From JACDBZ01 sp038233215 (GTDB lineage: Bacteria; Chloroflexota; Limnocylindria; QHBO01), in contig JBBSML010000004.1 in the NCBI GenBank assembly GCA_038233215.1, positions 59,174-123,173 on the forward strand: a stretch of 64,000 nucleotides of DNA. Direction: 5' to 3'. This document shows positions 33,558 to 41,871 of this stretch, in pieces. Made by a program: the position numbers and the translations under genes. The notes beneath the pieces were generated by a model. That model searched no databases, was not told the origin of the DNA, and was given only the letters and a program-made list of their open reading frames with translations. Numbering within the stretch: the stretch's first letter is position 1; each line of letters starts with the position of its first letter.

Positions 33558-35387
33558 TTACGAATCTTCTGACGCCTGAGCGGACTCCAGCGCCACTGGC
33601 CACAGCTCACGTGATGCGTCGCGCGACCGGAGATTCGCGACGAACTCGTCGAGGGCCACACTCGCCTCACCTTTCGCTCGAGAACGCAGGCGCGGCGAGA
33701 CAGCGCCGGCCTCGGCGTCTCGGTCCCCCACCACCACCATGACCGGGACCTTCTGCTCCTGCGCGTCGCGCAGCTTGAGCTGCATGCGCTCGGACCGATC
33801 GTCGACATCGGCGCGCAGGCCGGCGCCCGCCAGGGCCGAACGCACCGACTCGGCGTAGTCGAGGTGACGATCGGCGATGGGCACGATCATGACCTGCACC
33901 GGAGCCAGCCAGAACGGGAAGGCTCCCGTGTAGTGCTCGGTGATGATGCCGATGAACCGCTCGAACGAGCCGTAAATCGCGTAATGAATCACAACCGGGC
34001 GCTCGAAGCCGCCATCGGCCGATCGGTACTCGAGGTCGAAGCGCTGCGGCAGCTGGTAATCCGCCTGGATGGTGGCCATCTGCCACTCTCGGCCCAGCGC
34101 GTCCTCGATGAAAATATCGATTTTCGGCGCATAGAAGGCACCGCCGCCTTCGTCCAACTCATAGGCCATGCCGTCCTCGTCGAGCCGATCGCGCAAGCGT
34201 CCCTCCGCGCGCTCCCAGAACTCATCGGAGCCGAGGCGCTTCTCCGGGCGGGTGGCCAGCCTGGCTCGCGGCTCGAAGCCGAACGGCGCGTACTGCTTAC
34301 GAATCAGGGACAGGGCCAACCGAAGCTCGTCATCGACCTGGTCGTCGCGGCAGAAGACATGCGAGTCGTCCTGGGTCAGCTGCCGCACGCGGAACATGCC
34401 GGCAAGCACGCCGGTGCGTTCCTTGCGGAACAGGGTGGAGTAGTCGGCAAAGCGCATCGGCAGCTCACGGTACGAGTGCGAGCGCGTCTTGTAGATGAGG
34501 ATCTCTTCCGGGCAGTTCATCGGCTTGAGGCCGGAGACATGGTCGTAGTCGTCGAGCACGAACATGTTGTCCTGGTAATTACCCCAGTGGCCGGAGGTCT
34601 CCCACAGCTCCTTGCGGACCAGGCTCGGAGTGCGAACCTCGTCGAAGCCCGCCTCGCGCCGCACCTGCCGCGACCAGGTCTCCAGCGCTCGCCAGATGGC
34701 CATGCCGCGCGGGTGGAGGAAAGGCGCTGCCGGCGACTCGGGGTGGAAGGTGAACAGGTCCAGCTCACGGCCGAGCTTGCGGTGGTCGCGCTTCTTTGCC
34801 TCCTCGAGCCGCCACAGGTGCTGATCCAGCTCCTCCTGCGTGTCCCAGGCCGTCCCGTAGATGCGCTGCAGCATCGGGCGCGTCTCGTCGCCGCGCCAGT
34901 AGGCGCCGGCGGTGTTGAGAAGCTTGAAGGCACCGAGGTCCTTCGTGGACGCGAGGTGGCCGCCGCGGCAGAGATCCTCGAAGGACCCGTGGCGATAGAA
35001 GGAGACCGACTCCCCCTCCGACGCCGGCAGGGCGTTGACGATTTCGACCTTGTACGGCTGTCCTTCGACTTCGAGGCGTTGCACAGCTTCAGCGCGTGGC
35101 AGGTCCATCGAATGCTCGAACGCAAGATCTGCGACCTGCTGTTGGCGCATCTTCGACTCGATCTGCTCGAGATCGCTCGGCGTCAACGGACGGGGCAGGT
35201 CGAAGTCGTAGTAGAAGCCGTTCTTGATGGCCGGGCCGATACCCAGCTTCACATCGGGAAAGACCTCCATCACGGCCGCGGCCATCATGTGTGCCGCGCT
35301 GTGCCGCATGGCCGCGAGGCGATCCTGCGTGCCCGATGCGAGGGCCGCGCCCACGTCTCGGGCGATCTCGTCAGCGTCGATTGCCAT
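33558..35387 (-). CDS. thrS: threonyl-tRNA synthetase, lacking a TGS domain
   Basis: A 609-residue class II enzyme. The editing domain is present (AAMRHSAAHMMAAAV with the HxxxH pair, and GGHLASTKDLGAFKLL). The catalytic core shows the zinc ligands in KPMNCPEE, DDSHVF and VIHYAIYGSFERF, and motif 2 RKERTGVLAGMFRVRQ. A C-terminal anticodon domain follows (VQVMIVPIADRHLDYA). The N-terminal TGS domain found in most ThrRS is absent; the protein starts just before the editing domain. ATG 35387 has TACCCT seven bases upstream (35395-35400), so this short form is probably the true product. Confidence 0.96.
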   Translation of the reverse strand: MAIDADEIARDVGAALASGTQDRLAAMRHSAAHMMAAAVMEVFPDVKLGIGPAIKNGFYYDFDLPRPLTPSDLEQIESKMRQQQVADLAFEHSMDLPRAEAVQRLEVEGQPYKVEIVNALPASEGESVSFYRHGSFEDLCRGGHLASTKDLGAFKLLNTAGAYWRGDETRPMLQRIYGTAWDTQEELDQHLWRLEEAKKRDHRKLGRELDLFTFHPESPAAPFLHPRGMAIWRALETWSRQVRREAGFDEVRTPSLVRKELWETSGHWGNYQDNMFVLDDYDHVSGLKPMNCPEEILIYKTRSHSYRELPMRFADYSTLFRKERTGVLAGMFRVRQLTQDDSHVFCRDDQVDDELRLALSLIRKQYAPFGFEPRARLATRPEKRLGSDEFWERAEGRLRDRLDEDGMAYELDEGGGAFYAPKIDIFIEDALGREWQMATIQADYQLPQRFDLEYRSADGGFERPVVIHYAIYGSFERFIGIITEHYTGAFPFWLAPVQVMIVPIADRHLDYAESVRSALAGAGLRADVDDRSERMQLKLRDAQEQKVPVMVVVGDRDAEAGAVSPRLRSRAKGEASVALDEFVANLRSRDASRELWPVALESAQASEDS

Positions 35388-35394
35388 GCCCCGA

Positions 35395-35400
35395 AGGGTA
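35395..35400 (-). promoter_or_regulatory. -10-like hexamer for thrS
   Basis: TACCCT on the minus strand seven bases before ATG 35387, without a Shine-Dalgarno sequence. Confidence 0.42.
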
Positions 35401-35414
35401 GCGCATGAGGAACG

Positions 35415-35633
35415 TCAGGTCCGCGGGTCGTTGTCCGATTCGGGAGGGGGCGGGCCGCCGGGCATTCCCGTTTCCGGTACGGGGTCATCCATGTCGCCGG
35501 TCGGCGGGGTCAACGTTCCGCCGCCCGGATAGGCGTCGTCGCCGATGGGATCGCCGGCGTCGCGTTCGGGCCGGTCGAGCGGGCCCTGGCCGGGACCCTG
35601 CGGGTCGTCTCGATTGATCATGACCGCGGTCAT
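35415..35633 (-). CDS. small acidic proline/glycine-rich hypothetical protein
   Basis: 72 residues, MTAVMINRDDPQGPGQGPLD and onward, rich in Pro, Gly and Asp and predicted disordered. It has no membrane span or signal. It lies 28 bases after the paaD stop on the same strand and may be the last gene of that operon. I recognise no family, and only the ATG, the position and the uninterrupted frame support it as a gene. Confidence 0.5.
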   Translation of the reverse strand: MTAVMINRDDPQGPGQGPLDRPERDAGDPIGDDAYPGGGTLTPPTGDMDDPVPETGMPGGPPPPESDNDPRT

Positions 35634-35661
35634 GCAATCACCGCGCCACCCCGCGTGGCTG

Positions 35662-36168
35662 TCAGACGCGCTTGAACTGCTCGAACGGTTGACGACAGGT
35701 GGCGCAGTGGTAGATCGCGCGGCAGAGCGTCGGGCCGAATGGATTCTCGAGCGTCGTGCTGCGAGAGCCGCAGAACGGGCACTCGGCGACCGGCAACACC
35801 GCCAGCTCGTCCAGGCCTTCGATCTCCGCCATGACCGGCGGCGCGAATCCGCTGAGCCGCAGGCGCTTCCGACCCGTGGGGGTGATGCGCTCACTGGTCC
35901 AGGGCGGATCGAAGGATACCTTGACCTCGATGCTATCGGCCACCCCGAGCAGGCCGAGACGCTCGATGATCTGCTGCTGCATGACGGCGATGGCAGGGCA
36001 GCCGATGAACGTCGGCAGCAGCTCCACGGTCAGTCGGTCGGCCTCGAACCGAACGTCGCCGATGACCCCGAGATCCACCAGGCTGATCGCCGGGATCTCC
36101 GGGTCCGGGATCTGGGCCAGCTCCGACCAGATGCACTCCTCGCGGGCGTCGATTGCCGGCGCATTCAC
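35662..36168 (-). CDS. paaD: phenylacetyl-CoA epoxidase subunit PaaD-like protein
   Basis: Needed for maturation of the phenylacetyl-CoA 1,2-epoxidase. An N-terminal DUF59/MIP18 domain (IPDPEIPAISLVDLGVIGDVRFE, then LLPTFIGCPAIAVMQQQI with the conserved Cys, then VSFDPPWTSERITPTGRKRLRLSGFAPP) is followed by a zinc-ribbon end (CPFCGSRSTTLENPFGPTLCRAIYHCATC). That is the full PaaD layout. GTG 36168 overlaps the paaC stop (GTGA); the longer frame to 36222 is a shadow of paaC. No paaE reductase gene follows in this window. Confidence 0.93.
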   Translation of the reverse strand: MNAPAIDAREECIWSELAQIPDPEIPAISLVDLGVIGDVRFEADRLTVELLPTFIGCPAIAVMQQQIIERLGLLGVADSIEVKVSFDPPWTSERITPTGRKRLRLSGFAPPVMAEIEGLDELAVLPVAECPFCGSRSTTLENPFGPTLCRAIYHCATCRQPFEQFKRV

Positions 36169-36941
36169 CACGTCGCCCCGACCTCGGAACCCGCGACTGC
36201 GGTGAACTCGGTATGCAGCCACATGAAGTCGTCGGTTCGGCGCCTCCGCCCGTCACCCGTTGGCGGCGCAGCCGGCAGCTCGCCAACGATCGATTCCAGC
36301 ACCGGTGTCACCTCGCTCTGCCATCTGGCGTGCAGCGCGAGCATCGGCTCAGGGAGCACTCCGTCGCGGAGGAGCGTCTCCTCGCCGGCGAGTGGCGCAA
36401 AGATCTGCTGGGCATCGGGCCACAGGCACTTGACCGAGCCTGCAAGACGATCGCGGCCGACCTGCGAACCGTCGGCGAGGCGCCGCAGCCAGGCGTCCGC
36501 ATGCATGCGGTGATACGTCTCTTCCCGCTGCATCTTGGCGGCGAGCGCGGCCAGTGGCGCATGGCTCGAGCGAACGAGCGCGCTCAAGCGCACGGCATCG
36601 GCCGACTCGTACAGATAGCGCCGCGCGACGCTGAATGCCCAGTCCCCTCGCGCATGATTGAGCAGCGCGGCGTGTCGAAACGCGCCTGCCTCTCGACCGA
36701 AGGCGATGCGGTCCGCGTCATCATCGGTCAGTTCGGCCAGCAGTTCGTATAGAGCACGAGCATGCCCGATCTCGTCCTGGGCGATCGAGCTGGTCGCGAC
36801 GTCCTCTTCCAGCATCGGCGCAATGCCCGTCCATTCCGAATCCCAGAAGCCGAGGACGAACTCATCGTCGGCGACGCTCATGAGCAGCTCGGCAAGTGCG
36901 CGGCGAGCATCAATGCCGAGCGCGGGGGTGACCTGAGTCAC
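36165..36941 (-). CDS. paaC: phenylacetyl-CoA epoxidase subunit PaaC
   Basis: The structural partner of PaaA in the multicomponent monooxygenase. The 258-residue helical protein has EFVLGFWDSEWTGIAPMLEEDVATSSIAQDEIGHARALYELL and the second helix pair KMQREETYHRMHADAWLRRL. It ends WLHTEFTAVAG. PaaC keeps a ferritin-like fold but is not the main catalytic diiron subunit. It overlaps paaB by four bases at its start and paaD by four at its end. Confidence 0.95.
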   Translation of the reverse strand: MTQVTPALGIDARRALAELLMSVADDEFVLGFWDSEWTGIAPMLEEDVATSSIAQDEIGHARALYELLAELTDDDADRIAFGREAGAFRHAALLNHARGDWAFSVARRYLYESADAVRLSALVRSSHAPLAALAAKMQREETYHRMHADAWLRRLADGSQVGRDRLAGSVKCLWPDAQQIFAPLAGEETLLRDGVLPEPMLALHARWQSEVTPVLESIVGELPAAPPTGDGRRRRTDDFMWLHTEFTAVAGSEVGATW

Positions 36942-37234
36942 TCGCCCTGCTCCGTCGCTCGCGCCCTCGCAGCCTCGAGCTTGTGCTTGATGAGGTATCC
37001 ACCCGGCTTCTTGTGAGAGCGGTCAAGCGGCGGCTTCAACATGTCGGGGTCATCGAGCTCAGCGATCGCATCGCGGGGCACGATCCACAGCCGATGGGAC
37101 TCACCGCGACGCCCGTAGAACTCACGTGCGTAATGCATGGCCAGCTCGTCGTCGGGAGCGTTGACATTGCCCGAATGGATCATCGGGTCGCCCTCGTGCT
37201 CTTGACGGAAGACCTCCCAGACGCGCTCTGTCAT
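36938..37234 (-). CDS. paaB: phenylacetyl-CoA epoxidase subunit PaaB
   Basis: A 98-residue PaaB subunit. WEVFRQEHEGDPMIHSGNVNAPDDELAMHYAREFYGRRGES is the typical PaaB core, followed by LWIVPRDAIAEL. ATG 37234 (or GTG 37243) is chosen by homology; a long open frame upstream is a shadow of paaA. It sits 14 bases after paaA and overlaps paaC. Confidence 0.95.
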   Translation of the reverse strand: MTERVWEVFRQEHEGDPMIHSGNVNAPDDELAMHYAREFYGRRGESHRLWIVPRDAIAELDDPDMLKPPLDRSHKKPGGYLIKHKLEAARARATEQGE

Positions 37235-37248
37235 GGGAATCACCGCGC

Positions 37249-38208
37249 TCAGGCGGCGGCCGTCGGGGTCCCGAGGAGCGCGTCGCGAACCCATTGGGTC
37301 TCGGCGAAGTTGATGCGGCGGAATTCGAGGCGCTCCTGTGACGCCGGTCCGTGCCCGGTGACGACCGACTTCAGCTCTGCCCAATCGGGCTCGGTATATT
37401 CCCAGCGACCGGTCGCGCCCTCGTGGCGAAGCGCGGGGTCGGGGATGGTCAGGCCCAGTTCCAGGATGCGCGGCACGTAGATCGAGAGGAACTCCTGCCG
37501 GAGCTGCTCGTTGTTCTTGGCCTTGATGCCCCAGTGCAGATCCTTGTCCTTTGCCGGGTCCGTTGGTGGACCGTGCATCTGCATGAGGGGTCCCCACCAC
37601 CTGTCCAGGGCCTCCTGGACCATCGCACGCTGTGAGTCCGTCCCGTTCATCAGGGTCAGGACGACATCGCGCCCGTGCATGATATGGACCGATTCCTCCC
37701 AGCAGATCTTCTTCATGGTGCGGGCGTACGGCGCGTAGGAGCTGTCGCGGAGGGCCTGCTGGCTGACGATCGCGGCTGCGTCGACAAGCCAGGCGATGAT
37801 CCCGACATCGGCCCACGACTTCGTCGGGTAGTGGAAGACGTTGTGGAACTTGGTCTTGCCGTCGATCAGGTCGGCGAGCATCTGCGCGCGCGGCTTGCCG
37901 AGGTCTTCCGCCACACGGTACAGGAGCTGGGCGTGTCCCACCTCGTCCTGGATCTTGCTGGTGAGGGCGAGCTTTCGGCGCAGATTCGGCGCCCGCATGA
38001 TCCAGTCGCGTTCAGGAAGGACGCCCATCAGCTCGGAGTTGGCATGCATTTCGACGAACTTGAGGACCGCCGCGCGGTAATCATCGGGCATCCAGTCATC
38101 GGCCTCGACCTTCCCACCCTTGCCGACGTGCGCATAAAAGGCGGTGGCATCCCCCGCGGCGTAGGGCGGTCGCCCGTTCAGTGGCTGGATCGTATCGGCG
38201 TCGTGCAT
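37249..38208 (-). CDS. paaA: phenylacetyl-CoA epoxidase catalytic subunit PaaA
   Basis: The diiron oxygenase subunit that forms the ring 1,2-epoxide of phenylacetyl-CoA. The 319-residue protein shows ELMGVLPERDWIMRAPNLRRKLALTSKIQDEVGHAQLLYR with the E-x-x-H metal motif, WADVGIIAWLVDAAAI, and the second site KKICWEESVHIMHG. ATG 38208 follows TACCCT (38215-38220) by six bases, with no Shine-Dalgarno sequence, so paaABCD probably starts as a leaderless transcript. The CoA ligase and the later ring-opening enzymes are not in this window. Confidence 0.96.
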   Translation of the reverse strand: MHDADTIQPLNGRPPYAAGDATAFYAHVGKGGKVEADDWMPDDYRAAVLKFVEMHANSELMGVLPERDWIMRAPNLRRKLALTSKIQDEVGHAQLLYRVAEDLGKPRAQMLADLIDGKTKFHNVFHYPTKSWADVGIIAWLVDAAAIVSQQALRDSSYAPYARTMKKICWEESVHIMHGRDVVLTLMNGTDSQRAMVQEALDRWWGPLMQMHGPPTDPAKDKDLHWGIKAKNNEQLRQEFLSIYVPRILELGLTIPDPALRHEGATGRWEYTEPDWAELKSVVTGHGPASQERLEFRRINFAETQWVRDALLGTPTAAA

Positions 38209-38214
38209 AAGGAG

Positions 38215-38220
38215 AGGGTA
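38215..38220 (-). promoter_or_regulatory. -10-like hexamer for the paaABCD operon
   Basis: TACCCT on the minus strand six bases before the paaA ATG at 38208. No Shine-Dalgarno sequence is present. Confidence 0.42.
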
Positions 38221-38243
38221 CTGCAAGACCGATACGAGGTGGC

Positions 38244-38554
38244 TCAGCAGGGGAGGAGCTCCAGGGTCGTCTCGAGCACCTCGTCGGCCACCATGGCGGG
38301 CGTCGCGCGATTGCCGGCGTACTTGCGCTCCAGCTCCGCGCTGTATGCGGTCACCCGCTCCGGATCGGTGGCATGCGGTACCACCGGGCGCCCGCCCCAC
38401 GGTAGGAGCGAATGAGGACTCGATCGGCCGCATCGACCAACACCCAGATGATCGTGCGGTGCACCTCATCGTCCGGACCGCGCGTCTCGATCCGCACCTC
38501 CTGCGCGTCTCGAAGCCGCGCGAGCGTATCGGCGTCGAAAGCCGGATCACTCAT
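38244..38554 (-). pseudogene. DUF2255-family protein with internal deletion and frameshift
   Basis: Starts MSDPAFDADTLARL at ATG 38554 and runs through RIETRGPDDEVHRTIIWVLVDAADRVLIRSYRGAGARWYR, the DUF2255 pattern. It then leaves frame and stops at MPPIRSG. The C-terminal part, HATDPERVTAYSAELERKYAGN and onward to TTLELLPC, is in another frame directly afterwards. Family members have some 15-20 residues between WYR and this tail, so a short stretch of about 50 bases has been lost, shifting the frame. The start overlaps the DUF2171 gene by eight bases. An actual deletion is more likely here than a sequencing slip. Confidence 0.65.
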
Positions 38555-38789
38555 GCGGTGCACGCTTGAGCGGCCGATGCCAGCGCCGGTGGGCGTCGTG
38601 CAATGACCCACCCACCGTCAGGCCCTCGGCCCCAACGGTGACGTCCGGGCGCGGTACGTACAGGTCGATCGGCATCAGCCCGGCGGTGCGCACCAGCAGG
38701 TAGTCGGCAAAGACGGCGTCAACGGTGCCGATGCGCACGCCTCCGGCCCCGACCAACCGGGCGCCGGGCCTGACCTGCTCGTCGTTCAT
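38547..38789 (-). CDS. DUF2171/PRC-barrel-like small protein
   Basis: An 80-residue protein with a PRC-barrel-type opening (RPGARLVGAGGVRIGTVDAVFADYLLVRTAG) and then LMPIDLYVPRPDV. This is close to the DUF2171 form, in which VP-x-x-x-I is followed by a tryptophan near the end (HRRWHRPL). The start ATG 38789 has TACGCT (38797-38802) seven bases upstream. Its end overlaps the broken DUF2255 gene. Members are small soluble proteins of unknown role. Confidence 0.72.
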   Translation of the reverse strand: MNDEQVRPGARLVGAGGVRIGTVDAVFADYLLVRTAGLMPIDLYVPRPDVTVGAEGLTVGGSLHDAHRRWHRPLKRAPHE

Positions 38790-38796
38790 GCCGCGT

Positions 38797-38802
38797 AGCG
38801 TA
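38797..38802 (-). promoter_or_regulatory. -10-like hexamer for the DUF2171 gene
   Basis: TACGCT on the minus strand, seven bases before ATG 38789; no Shine-Dalgarno sequence. Confidence 0.4.
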
Positions 38803-38945
38803 AGCGGATCGCGGAGGCCACGTCTCACCATCCCCGGCGGGGTGGCTGAGGTTCGGGCGACTCGGCCCATCCACGAGCTCGCTTTGGGCACGCGCGAACT
38901 CGTGGCGATTCGCGTCACGCATGCCAGCGCGCTACCGTGGAGGGC

Positions 38946-39788
38946 ATGGATCGATGGCTCTTCCCGATCGCGCGGCTCATCGGGGCATTGGCTGGTGCGT
39001 TCGCCGGCATCGTCGCCGTGCAATTCATGCGCCTGCGCCGCATGGAATTCCTGCCGGCCTGGCCCGGGTTCGCCATCAATCACATCATCATGCCGACCAC
39101 CGGCGAGCCCTCCGTGCCGCGTCACATCAATATCGTGGTGCTGGGTGACTCCACGACCGCGGGCGTCGGCGTCAGTCACGCCCACGACACGCTCCCCTAC
39201 CTCCTGGCGCGTCGCGTCGCCGATGCCGAGGTCCGGTCCGTCCGCGTCGTGAGCTACGGCTGGGCAGGTGCCCGGGTCGCTGATCTTGCGCGCCACCAGG
39301 TGCAGCGAGCGCGCGCCCGTATCCGGCCGAACGATCGCGGTCCCTTCCTCCCGGATGCCGATATCGTGGCGGTCGTGATCGGCTCGAACGACGCCACGCA
39401 CAACACCCCGCCCCGGCGCTACCGCGCCGACCTGCGCACGACGCTGGATGAGATCCGCCGGCACGCGCCGAATGCCCGCATCGTCCTGGCCGGCATCCCG
39501 GCCTTCAGCGGGGCCCTGCGCGCCCTCGAGCCGTTGATCTTCCTGGCGGACCAGTACGCGCGCCTCCTCCGACCGATCAGTCGCACCGAGGCCGCGCGCA
39601 TCGGTGCCGCCTACGCGGACCTGTATTCCGGCGTCCCGCGGCTCATCGAAGGACGCGTGGACGTCCTGTCGAGTGACCGATTCCATCCTTCAGTCGTCGG
39701 CTATGACGCGTGGGCCGAGGTCATCTTTCAGGCCCTCCGATCCCACGTCGGCACCGCAGATCCATCGGTCGTGGCCGCTGGCGCCTGA
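38946..39788 (+). CDS. SGNH/GDSL-type hydrolase, membrane-anchored
   Basis: About 280 residues. An N-terminal hydrophobic helix (residues about 5-27) is likely an uncleaved anchor. The catalytic blocks follow: block I VVLGDSTTAGVG with the Ser nucleophile, block III VIGSNDATHN, and block V SSDRFHPSVVGYDAWAE with the Asp and His. The fold fits an extracellular esterase, thioesterase or polysaccharide deacetylase. GTG 38937 is an alternative start; ATG 38946 has TACCGT seven bases before it. It is convergent with the glycosyltransferase, so a role in trimming a polysaccharide product is possible but unproven. Confidence 0.9.
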   Translation: MDRWLFPIARLIGALAGAFAGIVAVQFMRLRRMEFLPAWPGFAINHIIMPTTGEPSVPRHINIVVLGDSTTAGVGVSHAHDTLPYLLARRVADAEVRSVRVVSYGWAGARVADLARHQVQRARARIRPNDRGPFLPDADIVAVVIGSNDATHNTPPRRYRADLRTTLDEIRRHAPNARIVLAGIPAFSGALRALEPLIFLADQYARLLRPISRTEAARIGAAYADLYSGVPRLIEGRVDVLSSDRFHPSVVGYDAWAEVIFQALRSHVGTADPSVVAAGA

Positions 39789-39819
39789 TCCCGGCCGAAG
39801 GACAGTTGCCACGTGGGCC

Positions 39820-41805
39820 TCAGGCCGCCGCGGTCACCGGGCCATCCCCGTCGATCCGATGCGGAATGGCGTCGACCTCTCGGTCACGCCGCAACTGGAA
39901 GCGACGCGACAGGGACCCGATCTCGCGTCGGAGAAGATCGCCCCACGGCTGCCTGATTGTTCCGACGACGGGATAGCGGCCGACGAAGACACCGAGGGCG
40001 AGCGCCCCCTTGGCGGGGAACTGTCCAGGCTCGAACTCGAATGCGTAGTGATATTCGCCGCTGGCGGCGCGCCGTGACGAGCGAATCCGAGCCCGGAGGG
40101 CGGTGCTGCGGCCCGGCAGGTCGAAGCTGACCAAATGGGTCTCACGCTCGACGAGCGGCTCCATCGTCGCAACCAGCGCCCCACCCACTGACACGTCCTG
40201 GATCGCGGTGATCTCGCCGTCGACGGCACCGGCAATATCGACCGCAAAGCGGACCGCGTTGCGACGCTCGGCCGCGAAGCGCATCGATCGCACGCGGCGC
40301 ATGGCTATCCACACCAGACCAGCGTTGACGACGAGCCAGAAGAAGGCACCCGCTGCTGCCAACTCCGACGCGTATCCGATTGCACGAATCCCGAGCAGGT
40401 GAAGGACGTAGACCGCGGCGCCGATGACGGACACCCCAAGGGAAGCGCGCAGGAGAAACGGAGCGTCCACCCGACCTCGGTTGGAGGCGATGCGGCCCTT
40501 CGGGGTCACCTCGAAGCGAGGGATGCGCGAGGTGAACAGGGTCATCGTGGCGAAGAAGTTCGGCGACATTCTCACGAGATCAAACACGATGGAGACGATC
40601 GGTCGGTACGCTCCGCGCCCAAGCAGGTAGAGGGCCGCCTGTTGCAGTCCGTAGGTCACCCCGAAGGCGACTGCAAACGTGAGCCCGTCAGCGACGATTG
40701 GGATCTGTCCGGAGACGAGCACGAACGGCGGCAATGCCAGGAATGCAAGCGTGCGCCATGAATCAAACCAACCGAGGAGCGTCGACGCGTAACCGAGACG
40801 CTGGCCGAGCGTCAGACCACGAACGAAGAGGGGATTCTCGACACGCAGCACTTGCATGGCGCCCGTTCCCCATCGGTTGCGCTGGAGCTGGTACTGCGCG
40901 GCATCATCCGCCGCAAGCCCGCGCGCCAGGACCTCGTTGTGGTAGACGGTCCGCCAACCCGCCCGGTGAAAGCGGATGGTGGTGTGAATGTCCTCGGTGA
41001 TCGTCTCGGTGGCCGCCCCACCGATCGAGCGGAGCGCCTCGGTGCGTACCAGCGCGTTCGTACCACACCAGAATGCGGCACTCCAACGGTTCTTGCCAGG
41101 CTGGAGCAGGCGATAGAAGAGCGTCTGCTCGTGGAAGGGCTCGCCGTATGCGACGCCACTCCCGTGCTCGAAGCTCGTAACGTTGTAGAAGTCCTGGGGC
41201 GTCTGGACCAGAGCCACCTGTGGATCGGCGAAGTAGCCGAGCGTGGCCCGCAGAAATTCGGGGGCGGCCACATGATCGGCGTCGAGCACGGCCAGGATCT
41301 CGGTATCCACCACACCGAGGGCATGGTTCAGGTTGCCCGCTTTCGCATGCTCGTGGGTCGTTCGCGCGAGATAGCGCGCACCGAGCGCCGCCGCCAGCTC
41401 GGCGACCTCGGGGCGCTCGCCATCATCGAGCACCCAGGTCTCATGCGCCGGTTCGAGTGCCACCGCGGCGGCAATGGTCGGCACGAGGATCTCCGGCCCT
41501 TCGTTGTAGGTCGGAATCAACACTGCGATCGTCGGGACCCGGCCCAGCTCACGTCGACGCGGTCGCACGTCAACGTCCCACAGGCTGAATGTGAAGAGGC
41601 CGAGACCAATTGCGGCGTGCACCTCGAACACGTACATCGGCAACGACAGGTACCAGGCATTCATGTTCAACGTGGCGGTGGCTCGCCATCCCAGATACGC
41701 CGCCGACACGATGAGTGCCGCGACGGCGACCACACGCATTGCGATCAGACGCGTTGGGGAATCGGGTGGGGGGAGGTGCCCGCGTTGGCGGGTGGTGCTG
41801 CTCAT
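39820..41805 (-). CDS. cellulose synthase-like family 2 glycosyltransferase with C-terminal PilZ domain
   Basis: A 661-residue membrane glycosyltransferase of BcsA type. There are two hydrophobic spans near the N-terminus. The GT2 domain (about 90-340) has VAVLIPTYNEG-like VLIPTYNEGPEI, DDGERPEVAEL, LDADHVAAPEF, TETITEDIHTT and QLQRNRW, which are the D, DxD, TED and QxxRW catalytic motifs. Four or more further spans follow. The C-terminal PilZ domain (about 515-610) has the cyclic-di-GMP signature: RRNAVR (R-x-x-x-R type) and DVSVGG. So synthesis is probably switched on by c-di-GMP. No BcsB or other cellulose genes are nearby, so the polymer is unknown. Confidence 0.92.
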   Translation of the reverse strand: MSSTTRQRGHLPPPDSPTRLIAMRVVAVAALIVSAAYLGWRATATLNMNAWYLSLPMYVFEVHAAIGLGLFTFSLWDVDVRPRRRELGRVPTIAVLIPTYNEGPEILVPTIAAAVALEPAHETWVLDDGERPEVAELAAALGARYLARTTHEHAKAGNLNHALGVVDTEILAVLDADHVAAPEFLRATLGYFADPQVALVQTPQDFYNVTSFEHGSGVAYGEPFHEQTLFYRLLQPGKNRWSAAFWCGTNALVRTEALRSIGGAATETITEDIHTTIRFHRAGWRTVYHNEVLARGLAADDAAQYQLQRNRWGTGAMQVLRVENPLFVRGLTLGQRLGYASTLLGWFDSWRTLAFLALPPFVLVSGQIPIVADGLTFAVAFGVTYGLQQAALYLLGRGAYRPIVSIVFDLVRMSPNFFATMTLFTSRIPRFEVTPKGRIASNRGRVDAPFLLRASLGVSVIGAAVYVLHLLGIRAIGYASELAAAGAFFWLVVNAGLVWIAMRRVRSMRFAAERRNAVRFAVDIAGAVDGEITAIQDVSVGGALVATMEPLVERETHLVSFDLPGRSTALRARIRSSRRAASGEYHYAFEFEPGQFPAKGALALGVFVGRYPVVGTIRQPWGDLLRREIGSLSRRFQLRRDREVDAIPHRIDGDGPVTAAA

Positions 41806-41871
41806 CCAGCACAGGACACCATCCGAAGGAGACTCGGACCATGCACCGATCGTCCGGTCCGCGGCCGTACT

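Noticed and set aside
33864..35408. 514-codon plus-strand frame opposite thrS
   Set aside because: Complementary-frame artefact of thrS.
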